Assembly: GCA_024400395.1 (NCBI GenBank)
Contig: JAKSMW010000007.1
Location: 1-64,000 of the forward strand
Length of the DNA: 64,000 nucleotides
Direction: 5' to 3'
Source: Bacteroidales bacterium
GTDB taxonomy: Bacteria; Bacteroidota; Bacteroidia; Bacteroidales; F082
Program-made: the position numbers and the translations under genes
Part shown: positions 35,996 through 44,011 of the stretch, in pieces
Layout of the letters: each line of letters starts with the position of its first letter
How positions within the stretch are numbered: position 1 is the first letter of the stretch
The notes under the pieces: model-generated
Told to the model about the DNA's origin: nothing
Databases searched by the model: none
What the model saw: only the letters and a program-made list of their open reading frames with translations

Positions 35996-37744
35996 TCATA
36001 TTTTTTGTATGAAACCACTCATGTTGATGTTCTCTCCGGTTGCAATTCCGAATTTCTTCCTCAAACGGTTTCTTGCCTTCTCGATTGAAGGCACGCTCTG
36101 TCCTGTTATCGATGAAATATCTTTGGTCGAAAGGTCGAGTTTGAGGAAGGAGCAGAGTCTCACTTCGCTTGGTGTGAGGTCGGGGTATTTTTTTATCAGA
36201 CGGTTGTAGAAGTCGGAATGAACATTCTTGAAACGCATCTCGAACTCTTCCCAGAACTTGCCTTCGATGGTCTTCTCTATGTCTTTTGTGATTCTGTCGA
36301 TTGCGTCTTTTGTCTCATCTTTGACGGCATTGTCTTTGATGGTGTGAAGACGTTTCACGATGTCAGCGAATATCTCATTCTTTTTCATGAGGATTACAAC
36401 GTTGGATGCCAGTTCGCGGTTTCGCATCTCAAGTTCCTTTGATAAAGCCTCCTCCTTGATTTTCTTGCTCTTAAGTAAGATGTTCTTTCTGTTCAGAAGC
36501 AAAAGTGTGATGGCGATAGTTGCTGAGGCGGCGAGAATGATGATGAAAATGACAAGTTTGTATTGCTTGATTCTGTTTTCTTCGATCTTCTTCTGAAGCT
36601 GCTCCTCCATTTCCTTGTATTGTTTGCGGAGCATGATTTTGTCGAGGTCGTTGAGGTTCTGCAATTCCTTCAAGCTATCATTCAACTTGTTGTAAATGAT
36701 GATATTGTCGGCGAAATCCTTGTACATCCCCTGCTCACGCAAGAAATCACATTTCTGCTCAAGGGCATAAATCTGCCAGTCGAGGAAGTCGTACTCTTTG
36801 GCTTTGTTGATGGCTTCGTCAATGTAGTAGAACGCCGAGTCGTATTCCTTAAGCTGGTAATACGAAATGGATATGTGGCCGCAGCAATACAGCTCAATCT
36901 GATTGTGGCTTGACTCCGGCATTGCCAGACATTTTTTCAGATATATTATCGCTTCGTTGTATCTCTCCAATCCGTTCAGATTACAACCTTTCAATGCAAG
37001 TGCCATCGCCTTGTCATGATTGTTGTTCGCGCGTTTCATCACGGTGTCGATATACATGCTGGCCGTGTCGTGCGCATTGATATTCATGTAATTGCCGATG
37101 ATTTCAAAATATACTTCGTTTTTCATGTTGTCACCGAAATCGGGATTGTTCAAAAGTTCCTTCGCAATCCTGATCTTGTCGGGATAACTTTGAAGCATGT
37201 TCTGAAGTACAAGCATGTTCTGCATGATTACTGAACCTATGTTCTTGTCTTGCAGTATTTTGTTGATTTCGATCGACTTCTCGTAGCACTGATACGATTC
37301 CGAGTACATTTGCGTCTTTGAATAGCAGATTCCGAGCAGGTTGCTGATGCGGATTTTGTATGTCATCACTTTCTCGCTGTTGTTGAGCGGTTCAAGCATG
37401 TTTTTTGCGTTCAGCAGCTGGTTGATGCATTCCTTATATGCGTTCCTCGTGAAAAAGAGATAACTGTTTTCGTAAAAAATAGTGACGGCACTGACGTAGT
37501 CGTTTTTGAGTTCACCGGAAATGTCCGACATCTCATCAATGTATCTCTTGCTTTCTTCGTATTGATTGTTAATTATCAGATTATCAATTATGTCTGCCAA
37601 TGACTCCACGTGGTTTACATCGTGATTGCTGTTGTTTTGAAGTGAAATTAACAAACTATCCGGCAATTTGTAGTCATTTTGCGTGAAGGCGGTCAATGAG
37701 GACATTATTAATAAGGTGTAAAAAAGCAAGATTCTTTTCGTCAT
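35996..37744 (-). CDS. Membrane-anchored TPR protein with C-terminal LuxR-type HTH
   Basis: A 582-residue protein. A signal peptide (1-21) leads to ~350 residues of tetratricopeptide repeats in the periplasm (QCYEEKSI-like units such as QCYEKSIEINK and YNEAIIYLKKCLA). One membrane segment follows (~403-427, VIFIIILAASATIAIT), then a coiled coil, then a C-terminal GerE-like helix-turn-helix (LTPSEVRLCSFLKLDLSTKD, followed by VPSIEKARNRLRKKFGI). This layout is common in Bacteroidota one-component regulators that sense an envelope signal and act on DNA directly. It sits next to the array upstream of the giant T9SS gene, so that gene is an obvious target candidate. It starts 32 bases after the arginase-family gene and may share its promoter. 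Confidence 0.8.
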   Translation of the reverse strand: MTKRILLFYTLLIMSSLTAFTQNDYKLPDSLLISLQNNSNHDVNHVESLADIIDNLIINNQYEESKRYIDEMSDISGELKNDYVSAVTIFYENSYLFFTRNAYKECINQLLNAKNMLEPLNNSEKVMTYKIRISNLLGICYSKTQMYSESYQCYEKSIEINKILQDKNIGSVIMQNMLVLQNMLQSYPDKIRIAKELLNNPDFGDNMKNEVYFEIIGNYMNINAHDTASMYIDTVMKRANNNHDKAMALALKGCNLNGLERYNEAIIYLKKCLAMPESSHNQIELYCCGHISISYYQLKEYDSAFYYIDEAINKAKEYDFLDWQIYALEQKCDFLREQGMYKDFADNIIIYNKLNDSLKELQNLNDLDKIMLRKQYKEMEEQLQKKIEENRIKQYKLVIFIIILAASATIAITLLLLNRKNILLKSKKIKEEALSKELEMRNRELASNVVILMKKNEIFADIVKRLHTIKDNAVKDETKDAIDRITKDIEKTIEGKFWEEFEMRFKNVHSDFYNRLIKKYPDLTPSEVRLCSFLKLDLSTKDISSITGQSVPSIEKARNRLRKKFGIATGENINMSGFIQKI

Positions 37745-37776
37745 TTCCGGTCTGTTTTAGATTGAAACTCAAAATG

Positions 37777-38799
37777 TCAAATTATTCCGCAGAGGTGATA
37801 AAGCACCCGTGCGCCGACGTTGCCGTCCCATTCCGTGCCTTCGCCGGGCGACACCTCGCAGAGGTCGAAGCCGAGAACTTCTTTTCCAGACTCCTTGATT
37901 TTGTTAAGCAGATACATCAGCTCCTCGTATTCCATGCCGCCCGGGACAGGCGTGCCGGTGTTCGGGCAGAGCTTCGGGTCAAGGCCGTCGATGTCAACCG
38001 AGATGTAAACTTTTTCGGGAAGGCTGTCAACGATCTCGTCGCAGATGAGTTTCCATGTGCAGCCTTCGTACATGCGTCGGCGGTTGTCGCGGTCGTAAAA
38101 AACAACGACTCTGCCGTCCGACTCATTTATTAATTGTTTCTCCTGATGGCAGTAGTCGCGGATGGCAACCTGGACGAGTCTCTCGACATTTTTGATTTTC
38201 AACACGTTGTAAAATATTGAGGCGTGTGAATATTTGAATCCCTCGAACTGTTCGCGCAAGTCGCTGTGGGCATCGACGTGGAGGATGCCGTATTTCTCGT
38301 CGGTCATGCCGAGGTATTGGTGATAGGGGAGCGGGGTGCTGTGGTCGCCGCCGAGAAGCCCGACTTTCTTCCCCATTGATTTCCAATAGCTGATGCGGGC
38401 ACGCAGCCAGGCGAACATCTGCTCGAAGCCGTCTTCGATGGCCTTGTAGCGTTCCTCGTAATCCTGCGGGTTCTCGTCGGCGTCGCCGTTCCCGATGGCT
38501 TCAATTATCTCCTCGCTCGCAGGGATTAGGCTGTCGTGAAGCTCGCGCAGATATTCCGGGAACTCGTCCATCCAGATGCCGCGTTTCCATGCGTCCGGGT
38601 AGTCGTGATGGCACAGATCCACTTGCATCGAGCCGTCGAAGACCGCCGCCGGGCCGTCAACGGTGCCGCGGTTGTAACTTGTCGTAAGCTCCCATTCAAC
38701 AGGGATTATGATGATTTCGGCTTCTTCAGCCGTGCATGGCAGTCCGTAGATTCCTGAACCTAAAGCCGCTGCCGCATTCGGGTCAAATGTGTTTTCCAT
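37777..38799 (-). CDS. Arginase/agmatinase (ureohydrolase) family protein
   Basis: A 340-residue ureohydrolase. The binuclear manganese site is complete: GGDHSTP, HVDAHSDLR and SVDIDGLDP. Substrates of the family include arginine, agmatine, guanidinobutyrate and formiminoglutamate; the specificity loop does not allow a choice. The insertion around DGNDADENPQ-like acidic residues makes it slightly longer than classical agmatinases. I chose the ATG at 38799 because the -7 box TATCTTTG lies at 38837-38830, inside the longer open frame that extends to 38859. The TPR/HTH gene follows on the same strand. Confidence 0.85.
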   Translation of the reverse strand: MENTFDPNAAAALGSGIYGLPCTAEEAEIIIIPVEWELTTSYNRGTVDGPAAVFDGSMQVDLCHHDYPDAWKRGIWMDEFPEYLRELHDSLIPASEEIIEAIGNGDADENPQDYEERYKAIEDGFEQMFAWLRARISYWKSMGKKVGLLGGDHSTPLPYHQYLGMTDEKYGILHVDAHSDLREQFEGFKYSHASIFYNVLKIKNVERLVQVAIRDYCHQEKQLINESDGRVVVFYDRDNRRRMYEGCTWKLICDEIVDSLPEKVYISVDIDGLDPKLCPNTGTPVPGGMEYEELMYLLNKIKESGKEVLGFDLCEVSPGEGTEWDGNVGARVLYHLCGII

Positions 38800-38829
38800 C
38801 GGTTTCAAAGTTTGTAAAGTAAAAACGTG

Positions 38830-38837
38830 CAAAGATA
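38830..38837 (-). promoter_or_regulatory. -7 box of ureohydrolase gene
   Basis: Minus-strand TATCTTTG, 31 bases upstream of the ATG at 38799. It rules out the longer N-terminus. Confidence 0.55.
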
Positions 38838-38913
38838 TGCATTTTCCCGCAGATTTCACAGATGAAACGTGGTTTTTTTATGTTTACGGAAAATCCGCGT
38901 TATTCGTGGTGAC

Positions 38914-38954
38914 AAAAAACTGCGAGATACGTCTTTGGCATCTCGCAGTTTTAT
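38914..38954. terminator. Terminator of the serC-serA-DUF1015 cluster
   Basis: AAAACTGCGAGAT (38916-38928) pairs with ATCTCGCAGTTTT (38940-38952). A-rich on the left, which is a U-tract for the minus strand. Confidence 0.85.
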
Positions 38955-38981
38955 TATGTGAACGCTTCTGCACTCTCTTGA

Positions 38982-40250
38982 CTATTCGAGTGTGTGAATC
39001 ACGAGGCCTGAACGGAGTTTCGGCTCGAACCATGTTGTCTTTGGTGGCATGATGTTGCCGCTGTCGGCGATGTCGATGATCTGTTTCATTGAGACAGGGT
39101 ACATCGCGAATGCGACTTTCATCTCGCCGCTGTCAACGCGACGTTTCAGTTCGCCGAGACCGCGGATGCCGCCGACGAAGTCGATGCGCTTGTCGGTGCG
39201 GAGGTCCTTGATGCCGAGGATGTTGTCGAGGACGTTGTCGCTCAAAATCTTAACGTCGAGGACGCCGATCGGGTCGTTGTCGTTGTATGTGCCGGGTTTC
39301 GCGCTCATCTTGTACCAGTGGCCGTCGAGATACATGCTGTGTTCGTGGAGCTTGGCAGGCTTGTAGATCTCTGTGCCCATGTCTTCGACGACGTATGTCT
39401 TGCCGAGTGCCGCAATGAAGTCAGCCTTGTTGAGGCCGTTCAAATCTTTCACGACGCGGTTGTAGTCGATGACTTTCAACTGGTTATCAGGGAATATGAC
39501 TGTCATGAAGAAGTTGTATTCCTCCTTGCCTGTGTGGTGCGGGTTGTTTTCTTTCTTCTCCTGACCGACGAGGGCTGCCGCCGCGCTGCGGTGGTGACCG
39601 TCGGCGATGTACATGGCCGGGACCTTGGTGGCGAAGAGTTCGACGAGGCGGGCGATGGTGGCCTTGTCGTCGATGGTCCAGAAACGATGGCCGAAGCCGT
39701 CTTCCTTGGCGATGAAGTCATAGACCGATTTCTGGTGGCGGACGATGTTATCGACGATGGCGTCGATCTCGTTCACCGCCGGATATGCGAAGAACACCGG
39801 CTCGACGTTGGCGTTGGTGATGCGGACGTGTTTCATGCGGTCCTCTTCCTTGTCCTTACGTGTGAGCTCGTGTTTCTTGATGACCTTATTAATATAGTCT
39901 TCGCTCCATGCGCAGGCGACGATGCCGTACTGCCAGTGTGCGTCGGCCTCTGTCGGGTTCATGCTCTGTGCGTAGATGTAAAGTTTCTCCTCTTCGTCCT
40001 GGACGAGCCATCCGTAGTCTTTGAATGCGTTGAAGTTCTCGACGACTTTGATGTAAGTCTCGAGGTCGCTGTCTTTATGGCCTGCAGGAAGGTCGATTTC
40101 GGCTTTCGTCACGTGGAGAAGGCTGTATGGGTTGCCCTTGCATTCCTCGCGTGCTTCCTCTGTGTTCAGAACGTCGTATGGTCTTGAAGCGAGTTTTTCG
40201 GCGATATCAACTGTAGGACGATAGCCTTTGAAAGGTTTGATTACTGACAT
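38982..40250 (-). CDS. DUF1015 family protein
   Basis: A 422-residue cytoplasmic protein of the DUF1015 family. Diagnostic stretches: the start IKPFKGYRPT, then RPYDVLNTEEA, YIADGHHRSAAA and the end LRSGLVIH. The family is found beside serA/serC in many Bacteroidota, and a kinase or phosphoserine-related role has been suggested, without proof I can cite. The HHR motif resembles a phosphate or metal site. It is the third gene of the serine cluster, 78 bases after serA. Confidence 0.85.
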   Translation of the reverse strand: MSVIKPFKGYRPTVDIAEKLASRPYDVLNTEEAREECKGNPYSLLHVTKAEIDLPAGHKDSDLETYIKVVENFNAFKDYGWLVQDEEEKLYIYAQSMNPTEADAHWQYGIVACAWSEDYINKVIKKHELTRKDKEEDRMKHVRITNANVEPVFFAYPAVNEIDAIVDNIVRHQKSVYDFIAKEDGFGHRFWTIDDKATIARLVELFATKVPAMYIADGHHRSAAAALVGQEKKENNPHHTGKEEYNFFMTVIFPDNQLKVIDYNRVVKDLNGLNKADFIAALGKTYVVEDMGTEIYKPAKLHEHSMYLDGHWYKMSAKPGTYNDNDPIGVLDVKILSDNVLDNILGIKDLRTDKRIDFVGGIRGLGELKRRVDSGEMKVAFAMYPVSMKQIIDIADSGNIMPPKTTWFEPKLRSGLVIHTLE

Positions 40251-40261
40251 ATCTGATTATT

Positions 40262-40320
40262 TTTAAAGTTGAGAGTGAAGTGCGGGGCTGAAAACTCAAC
40301 TTCCGACACTTCACTCTTAA
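40262..40320 (-). repeat. Inverted repeat between serA and DUF1015 gene
   Basis: AGAGTGAAGTG (40272-40282) and CACTTCACTCT (40307-40317) are perfect complements. No U-tract follows, so RNA processing or attenuation inside the operon is more likely than full termination. Confidence 0.5.
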
Positions 40321-40328
40321 AACTGTTA

Positions 40329-41246
40329 TTATTTATTGACTTGGAATTTCGTGCAACCGTCTTTGAAATATCCGACGATCTGGCGGGCCGCTGCAAGACC
40401 TGCGTTGAGGTTTGCTTCCGCTGTCTCGGCACCTTGTTTCTTAGGTGTTGCGAAGAAACGTGGGGCGAACTGCGCCAATGTCTCTGCGTTCACCGGAGCG
40501 ATGTCTGTCACATACTTGAAGTCTGTGCGTTCGGCGAGCATCTTTTCCATGTCGGCTTCGTTGATGACTTCCTTGCGGGCTGTGTTGACCAAGCAGCCAC
40601 CCTTTGGCATTCTTGAGAGAAGACCGTAGTTGATGCTGTTCTTTGTTTGTTCGTTTGCCGGAATGTGCAATGAGATGTAGTCGCAGTTTGCGTAGAGTTC
40701 CTCAAGTGTTGCAGGGACTTTCACGCCTTCAGCTTCCATCTTTTCTGTCGGGACGAATGGGTCGTATGCCCAGACTTCCATGCCGAATGCCTTTGCCTTT
40801 TCAGCGACGAGGCGACCGACGTTGCCGTAAGCCTGGATGCCGATCTTCTTGCCCTTAAGCTCTGAACCTGTGCCTGGCTTGAAAGTGTTACGTGCCATAT
40901 AAACCATGAGGCCGATGGCGAGTTCGGCGACTGCGTTTGAGTTCTGACCTGGTGTGTTCATCGCGACGATGCCTCTTGCTGTGCAAGCTGCGAGGTCGAG
41001 GTTGTCGAAACCTGCGCCGGCGCGAACCACGATCTTGAGGTTCTTGGCGTGGTCGATAACTTCCTTAGTCACTTTGTCTGAACGCACGATGAGAGCGTCA
41101 GCGTCAGCGACTGCATCGTAGAACTGCTGCACGTCGGTGTATTTCTCGAGTTTTGCGAAGTTGTAACCAGCTTCTTCAACTATTTTCTGGATTCCATTGA
41201 CAGCTGCTGCTGAGAATGGCTTTTCTGTTGCAACTAATACTTTCAT
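40329..41246 (-). CDS. serA: D-3-phosphoglycerate dehydrogenase (short form, no ACT domain)
   Basis: A 305-residue enzyme for the first step of serine synthesis. It has the substrate-domain AGAGFDNLDL, a dinucleotide fold (IGIQAYGNVGRL) and R224 in VNTARKEV. There is no C-terminal ACT or ASB domain, so no serine feedback through ACT. Where most D-2-hydroxyacid dehydrogenases have the catalytic histidine (TPHxGA), this one has ATPKKQGAETAEA, with lysines 269-270. I recall the same replacement in Bacteroides and Entamoeba enzymes. Start chosen at 41246 (MKVLVATEK); the longer frame to 41300 is repeat sequence. The gene lies between serC and the DUF1015 gene. Confidence 0.92.
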   Translation of the reverse strand: MKVLVATEKPFSAAAVNGIQKIVEEAGYNFAKLEKYTDVQQFYDAVADADALIVRSDKVTKEVIDHAKNLKIVVRAGAGFDNLDLAACTARGIVAMNTPGQNSNAVAELAIGLMVYMARNTFKPGTGSELKGKKIGIQAYGNVGRLVAEKAKAFGMEVWAYDPFVPTEKMEAEGVKVPATLEELYANCDYISLHIPANEQTKNSINYGLLSRMPKGGCLVNTARKEVINEADMEKMLAERTDFKYVTDIAPVNAETLAQFAPRFFATPKKQGAETAEANLNAGLAAARQIVGYFKDGCTKFQVNK

Positions 41247-41269
41247 TTTTCTATGGTTTTGAGTTTTAT

Positions 41270-41322
41270 GTTCAAAGTTTGGAGATGAATTTAACTTCAA
41301 ACTCCAAACTTCAAACTTGATT
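41270..41322 (-). repeat. Inverted AAGTTTGGAG repeat between serC and serA
   Basis: AGTTTGGAG pairs with CTCCAAACT. The surroundings are made of TTCAAACTT words, like the other repeat-type gaps in this window. Confidence 0.5.
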
Positions 41323-41323
41323 T

Positions 41324-42421
41324 TTACTTGTTAGCTTTTTCGAAATCTTGCATACACTGTACCAATGCTTCAACTGACTCGATTGGGCAGGCGTTGTATA
41401 ATGAAGCGCGGAAGCCGCCGACTGAACGGTGACCCTTGATACCGACCATGCCGCGTTCTTTTGCGAATGCCATGAAAGCGTCCTGGAGGTCTTCACGACC
41501 TGGAGCCATCACCCAGCAGTGGTTCATGATTGAACGTGAGTCTTTCTCTGCTGTGCCGCGGAACATGCTGTTGCGGTCGATTTCCTCGTAAAGCATGTTC
41601 GACTTCTTCATGTTGATCTCGTGCATCTTCTCGACGCCGCCGAGGTTCTTCACCCATGTCAATGTCTCGTGCATGACGAAGATAGGAAGTACAGGAGGTG
41701 TGTTGAACATCGAGACGTCTGCCGGTTTGTCGGCTGGCATGTGTGTCAGGTAGTTCACCATTGTCGGGAGCGGGTTCATGTATGCACGCTCGCCGATGTT
41801 GCCGAGGAGGTCTTTGCGGACGATGACGAATGTCACACCGGCAGGACCGACGTTCTTCTGGGCGCCGCCGAAGATGAGACCGTATTTCTTCACGTCAACC
41901 GGACGGCTCATGATGTCTGACGACATGTCAGCGACCAATGTGATCGGGCAATCCATATCTTCCTTGATCTCTGTGCCGTAAATCGTGTTGTTTGTTGTGA
42001 TGTGGAAGTAGTCGGCGTCTGTAGGGATTGTGTAACCTTTCGGAATGTATGTGTAGTTCTTGTCTTCTGATGATGCAACGACTTCAACCTTACCGAACAA
42101 TTTGGCTTCTTTGATGGCTTTCTTTGCCCAAACGCCTGTCTGGAGGTAAGCAGCCTTTGTCTTCATCAAGTTTGCAGGGACTGTGAAGAACTGCGTGCTT
42201 GCACCGCCGCCGAGGAAGAGGACTTCGTATTCGGCAGGAATGTTGAGAAGCTCACGCCAGAGCTGACGGGTCTCTTCCATCACGCGCTCCCAACCTGGAG
42301 TGCGGTGCGAAATCTCCATCAAACCGATGCCTGTGTTGTCGAAATTGCGAATTGCGTTGATTGTTGATTCAACGGCTTCTTTTGGAAGGACACATGGTCC
42401 AGCATTGAAATTGTGTTTCAT
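41324..42421 (-). CDS. serC: Phosphoserine aminotransferase
   Basis: A 365-residue PLP enzyme converting 3-phosphohydroxypyruvate to phosphoserine. Recognised from the start [15 protein letters not shown], the [14 protein letters not shown] region, the PLP lysine in [13 protein letters not shown], and [14 protein letters not shown] near the end. It heads the serine cluster (serC, serA, DUF1015). The promoter box TACCTTTG lies ~100 bases upstream, and the leader contains a purine-rich GAGAGGAG stretch on the mRNA. serB is not in the window. Confidence 0.95.
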   Translation of the reverse strand: MKHNFNAGPCVLPKEAVESTINAIRNFDNTGIGLMEISHRTPGWERVMEETRQLWRELLNIPAEYEVLFLGGGASTQFFTVPANLMKTKAAYLQTGVWAKKAIKEAKLFGKVEVVASSEDKNYTYIPKGYTIPTDADYFHITTNNTIYGTEIKEDMDCPITLVADMSSDIMSRPVDVKKYGLIFGGAQKNVGPAGVTFVIVRKDLLGNIGERAYMNPLPTMVNYLTHMPADKPADVSMFNTPPVLPIFVMHETLTWVKNLGGVEKMHEINMKKSNMLYEEIDRNSMFRGTAEKDSRSIMNHCWVMAPGREDLQDAFMAFAKERGMVGIKGHRSVGGFRASLYNACPIESVEALVQCMQDFEKANK

Positions 42422-42473
42422 TACTTTTTATTTTAAAGTTATTATTATTTTTAATGTATTGATTTTCAATAAA

Positions 42474-42503
42474 TTCTCTCCTCTCTTCTCTCTCCTCTCT
42501 CAT
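42474..42503 (-). repeat. Purine-rich GA tract in serC leader
   Basis: The plus strand reads TTCTCTCCTCTCTTCTCTCT and on; the serC mRNA therefore carries repeated GAGAGGAG words about 55-80 bases before the ATG. It may be a slippery simple repeat. Confidence 0.6.
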
Positions 42504-42519
42504 CTTTAATAAAACGTTG

Positions 42520-42549
42520 CAAAGGTAATAAATTAAATTGATATTACAA
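42520..42549 (-). promoter_or_regulatory. Promoter of serC cluster
   Basis: Minus-strand TACCTTTG at 42527-42520 and TTG at 42549-42547, spacer 19. Confidence 0.55.
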
Positions 42550-42601
42550 CCAAAAGAAAAATTTTGTTTTTTTGCAGAAAATTTGAAGTCTTAAATTTGT
42601 C

Positions 42602-43507
42602 ATGAGAGATGTAAATAAATTGATAAATGTTATTAAGTCATTGGATGTCAATGAAATATTTAATGATGAAATAATTCGGAAGGCTATATATAATAATGTG
42701 TGGTTCACAGAAAAGAATATCGCCGATGCAATTTCCAGAGTGAAAAATCTCACCAGACCGGAAAATATGTGTGAAATCGCCGCGCTGTTTCCTGATAAAA
42801 ACGAGAGAAGTAAGGAAATAGCTGTCGTGATGTCAGGCGAGACACCTCTGAACAATTTCAAGGATTTTTTATACGTGCTGCTGTCGGGAAACGACTTTCT
42901 CGGAAAAATTTCCAAAGACGACCAGTTCCTTCTTAAAGCCTACGCCGACGCTCTCGTCGCCGCCATGCCTGAACTGAAGCCCGACATCTATTTCGTTGAC
43001 CGCCCGATAATGGGCTTTGATGCGATTATTTTGGATGACAATGAGAATAATTCGGCTTTTAAGGATTATTTTGCGAATGTTCCGCATCTTTTCCGTCATC
43101 GGAATTTAGGTCTGCATCTCATCAAAGGCGATGAAAATCAATTAGATTTGGAAAAAATTGCATATAAATGTTTCATAAATTTTGGAAGAGGCGAGCATTC
43201 CGTCAGAAATATTTTTGTTCCGGAAAACTACGATTTCCAGCCGCTTTTGGCCGCTTTCGCAAAATGGGAGGAGATAAAAGACCACGCACGATATTTCAAC
43301 AATTATGAATACCGCAAGTCAATTTGCCTTGTCGGGAATGTGCCTCACATCGACAATGGCTTCGTGATTATTCGTAAAAGTGAAGATATGCATCCGAATG
43401 TGTCTGAAATTTTCTATCACGAGTATGAATCTTTGGCAGAAATGCTGACATTTTTTCATAAAAATAACGACTGTGATGTTGCTTTGCGTTTTTTGCAGAA
43501 TTTGTAA
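42602..43507 (+). CDS. Acyl-CoA reductase-like protein (LuxC family), possibly inactive
   Basis: A 301-residue protein matching the Bacteroidota LuxC-like acyl-CoA reductases: WFTEKNIADAIS near the start, AVVMSGETPLNNFKDFLYVL, LLSGNDFLGKISKDDQFLL, then NIFVPENYDF and FNNYEYRKSICLV. In homologues I recall the sequence FGLGCRNVSKLFVP carrying the presumed nucleophilic cysteine. Here the aligned segment is FGRGEHSVRNIFVP, with Glu in that position. So either the catalytic residue lies elsewhere or the protein has lost activity. It is also slightly short at the N-terminus. Single gene, divergent from serC. Confidence 0.7.
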   Translation: MRDVNKLINVIKSLDVNEIFNDEIIRKAIYNNVWFTEKNIADAISRVKNLTRPENMCEIAALFPDKNERSKEIAVVMSGETPLNNFKDFLYVLLSGNDFLGKISKDDQFLLKAYADALVAAMPELKPDIYFVDRPIMGFDAIILDDNENNSAFKDYFANVPHLFRHRNLGLHLIKGDENQLDLEKIAYKCFINFGRGEHSVRNIFVPENYDFQPLLAAFAKWEEIKDHARYFNNYEYRKSICLVGNVPHIDNGFVIIRKSEDMHPNVSEIFYHEYESLAEMLTFFHKNNDCDVALRFLQNL

Positions 43508-43581
43508 TATATTGATAATCAGCTAAAATAATTTTTTTGAAAAAAGTTTTTAAAAAATGAACTTTGTATGATAAAAAGTTG

Positions 43582-43589
43582 TATCTTTG
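43582..43589 (+). promoter_or_regulatory. -7 box of L31 gene
   Basis: TATCTTTG, 32 bases upstream of the ATG at 43621. Confidence 0.5.
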
Positions 43590-43620
43590 CGGCTCGAAAT
43601 AAAAGAAAATTATACACGAA

Positions 43621-43887
43621 ATGAAAAAAGATATACATCCGAAGAATTACCGTCTTGTAGTATTCAAAGACATGTCTAATGACTACGCTTTCATGTCACG
43701 TTCAACAATCAACACCAAGGAAACAATTGTTTGGGAAGACGGAAACGAATATCCATTGGTGAAACTTGAAATTTCGAACACATCACACCCGTTCTACACA
43801 GGTAAGATGAAACTTGTTGACACCGCAGGTCGCGTTGATAAGTTCAACAACAAGTACAAAAAATTCCAGGAAGCAAGAAAAAAATAA
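43621..43887 (+). CDS. rpmE2: 50S ribosomal protein L31 type B
   Basis: An 88-residue L31. It lacks the CxxC zinc motifs of type A and has the type B pattern [15 protein letters not shown] and [21 protein letters not shown]. In this phylum the B type is the normal form. Terminated by a short GC-rich hairpin. Confidence 0.95.
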   Translation: MKKDIHPKNYRLVVFKDMSNDYAFMSRSTINTKETIVWEDGNEYPLVKLEISNTSHPFYTGKMKLVDTAGRVDKFNNKYKKFQEARKK

Positions 43888-43928
43888 TCCGAGAATAGGT
43901 TTGTTAAATTTTTCATAATGAAGTTTTT

Positions 43929-43958
43929 GCCCTTGCCAGTAATGACAAGGGCTTTTTT
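43929..43958 (+). terminator. Terminator of L31 gene
   Basis: GCCCTTG (43929-43935) and CAAGGGC (43946-43952), followed by TTTTTT. Confidence 0.85.
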
Positions 43959-44011
43959 GGCACGATTTTTGGAAGAAGCGCGCCGAATTTTTTAAATGAA
44001 AAACGTTTTTT

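Noticed and set aside
39318..40187. 289-codon frame antisense to the DUF1015 gene
   Set aside because: Shadow frame rich in Val and Asp; the family is clear on the minus strand.
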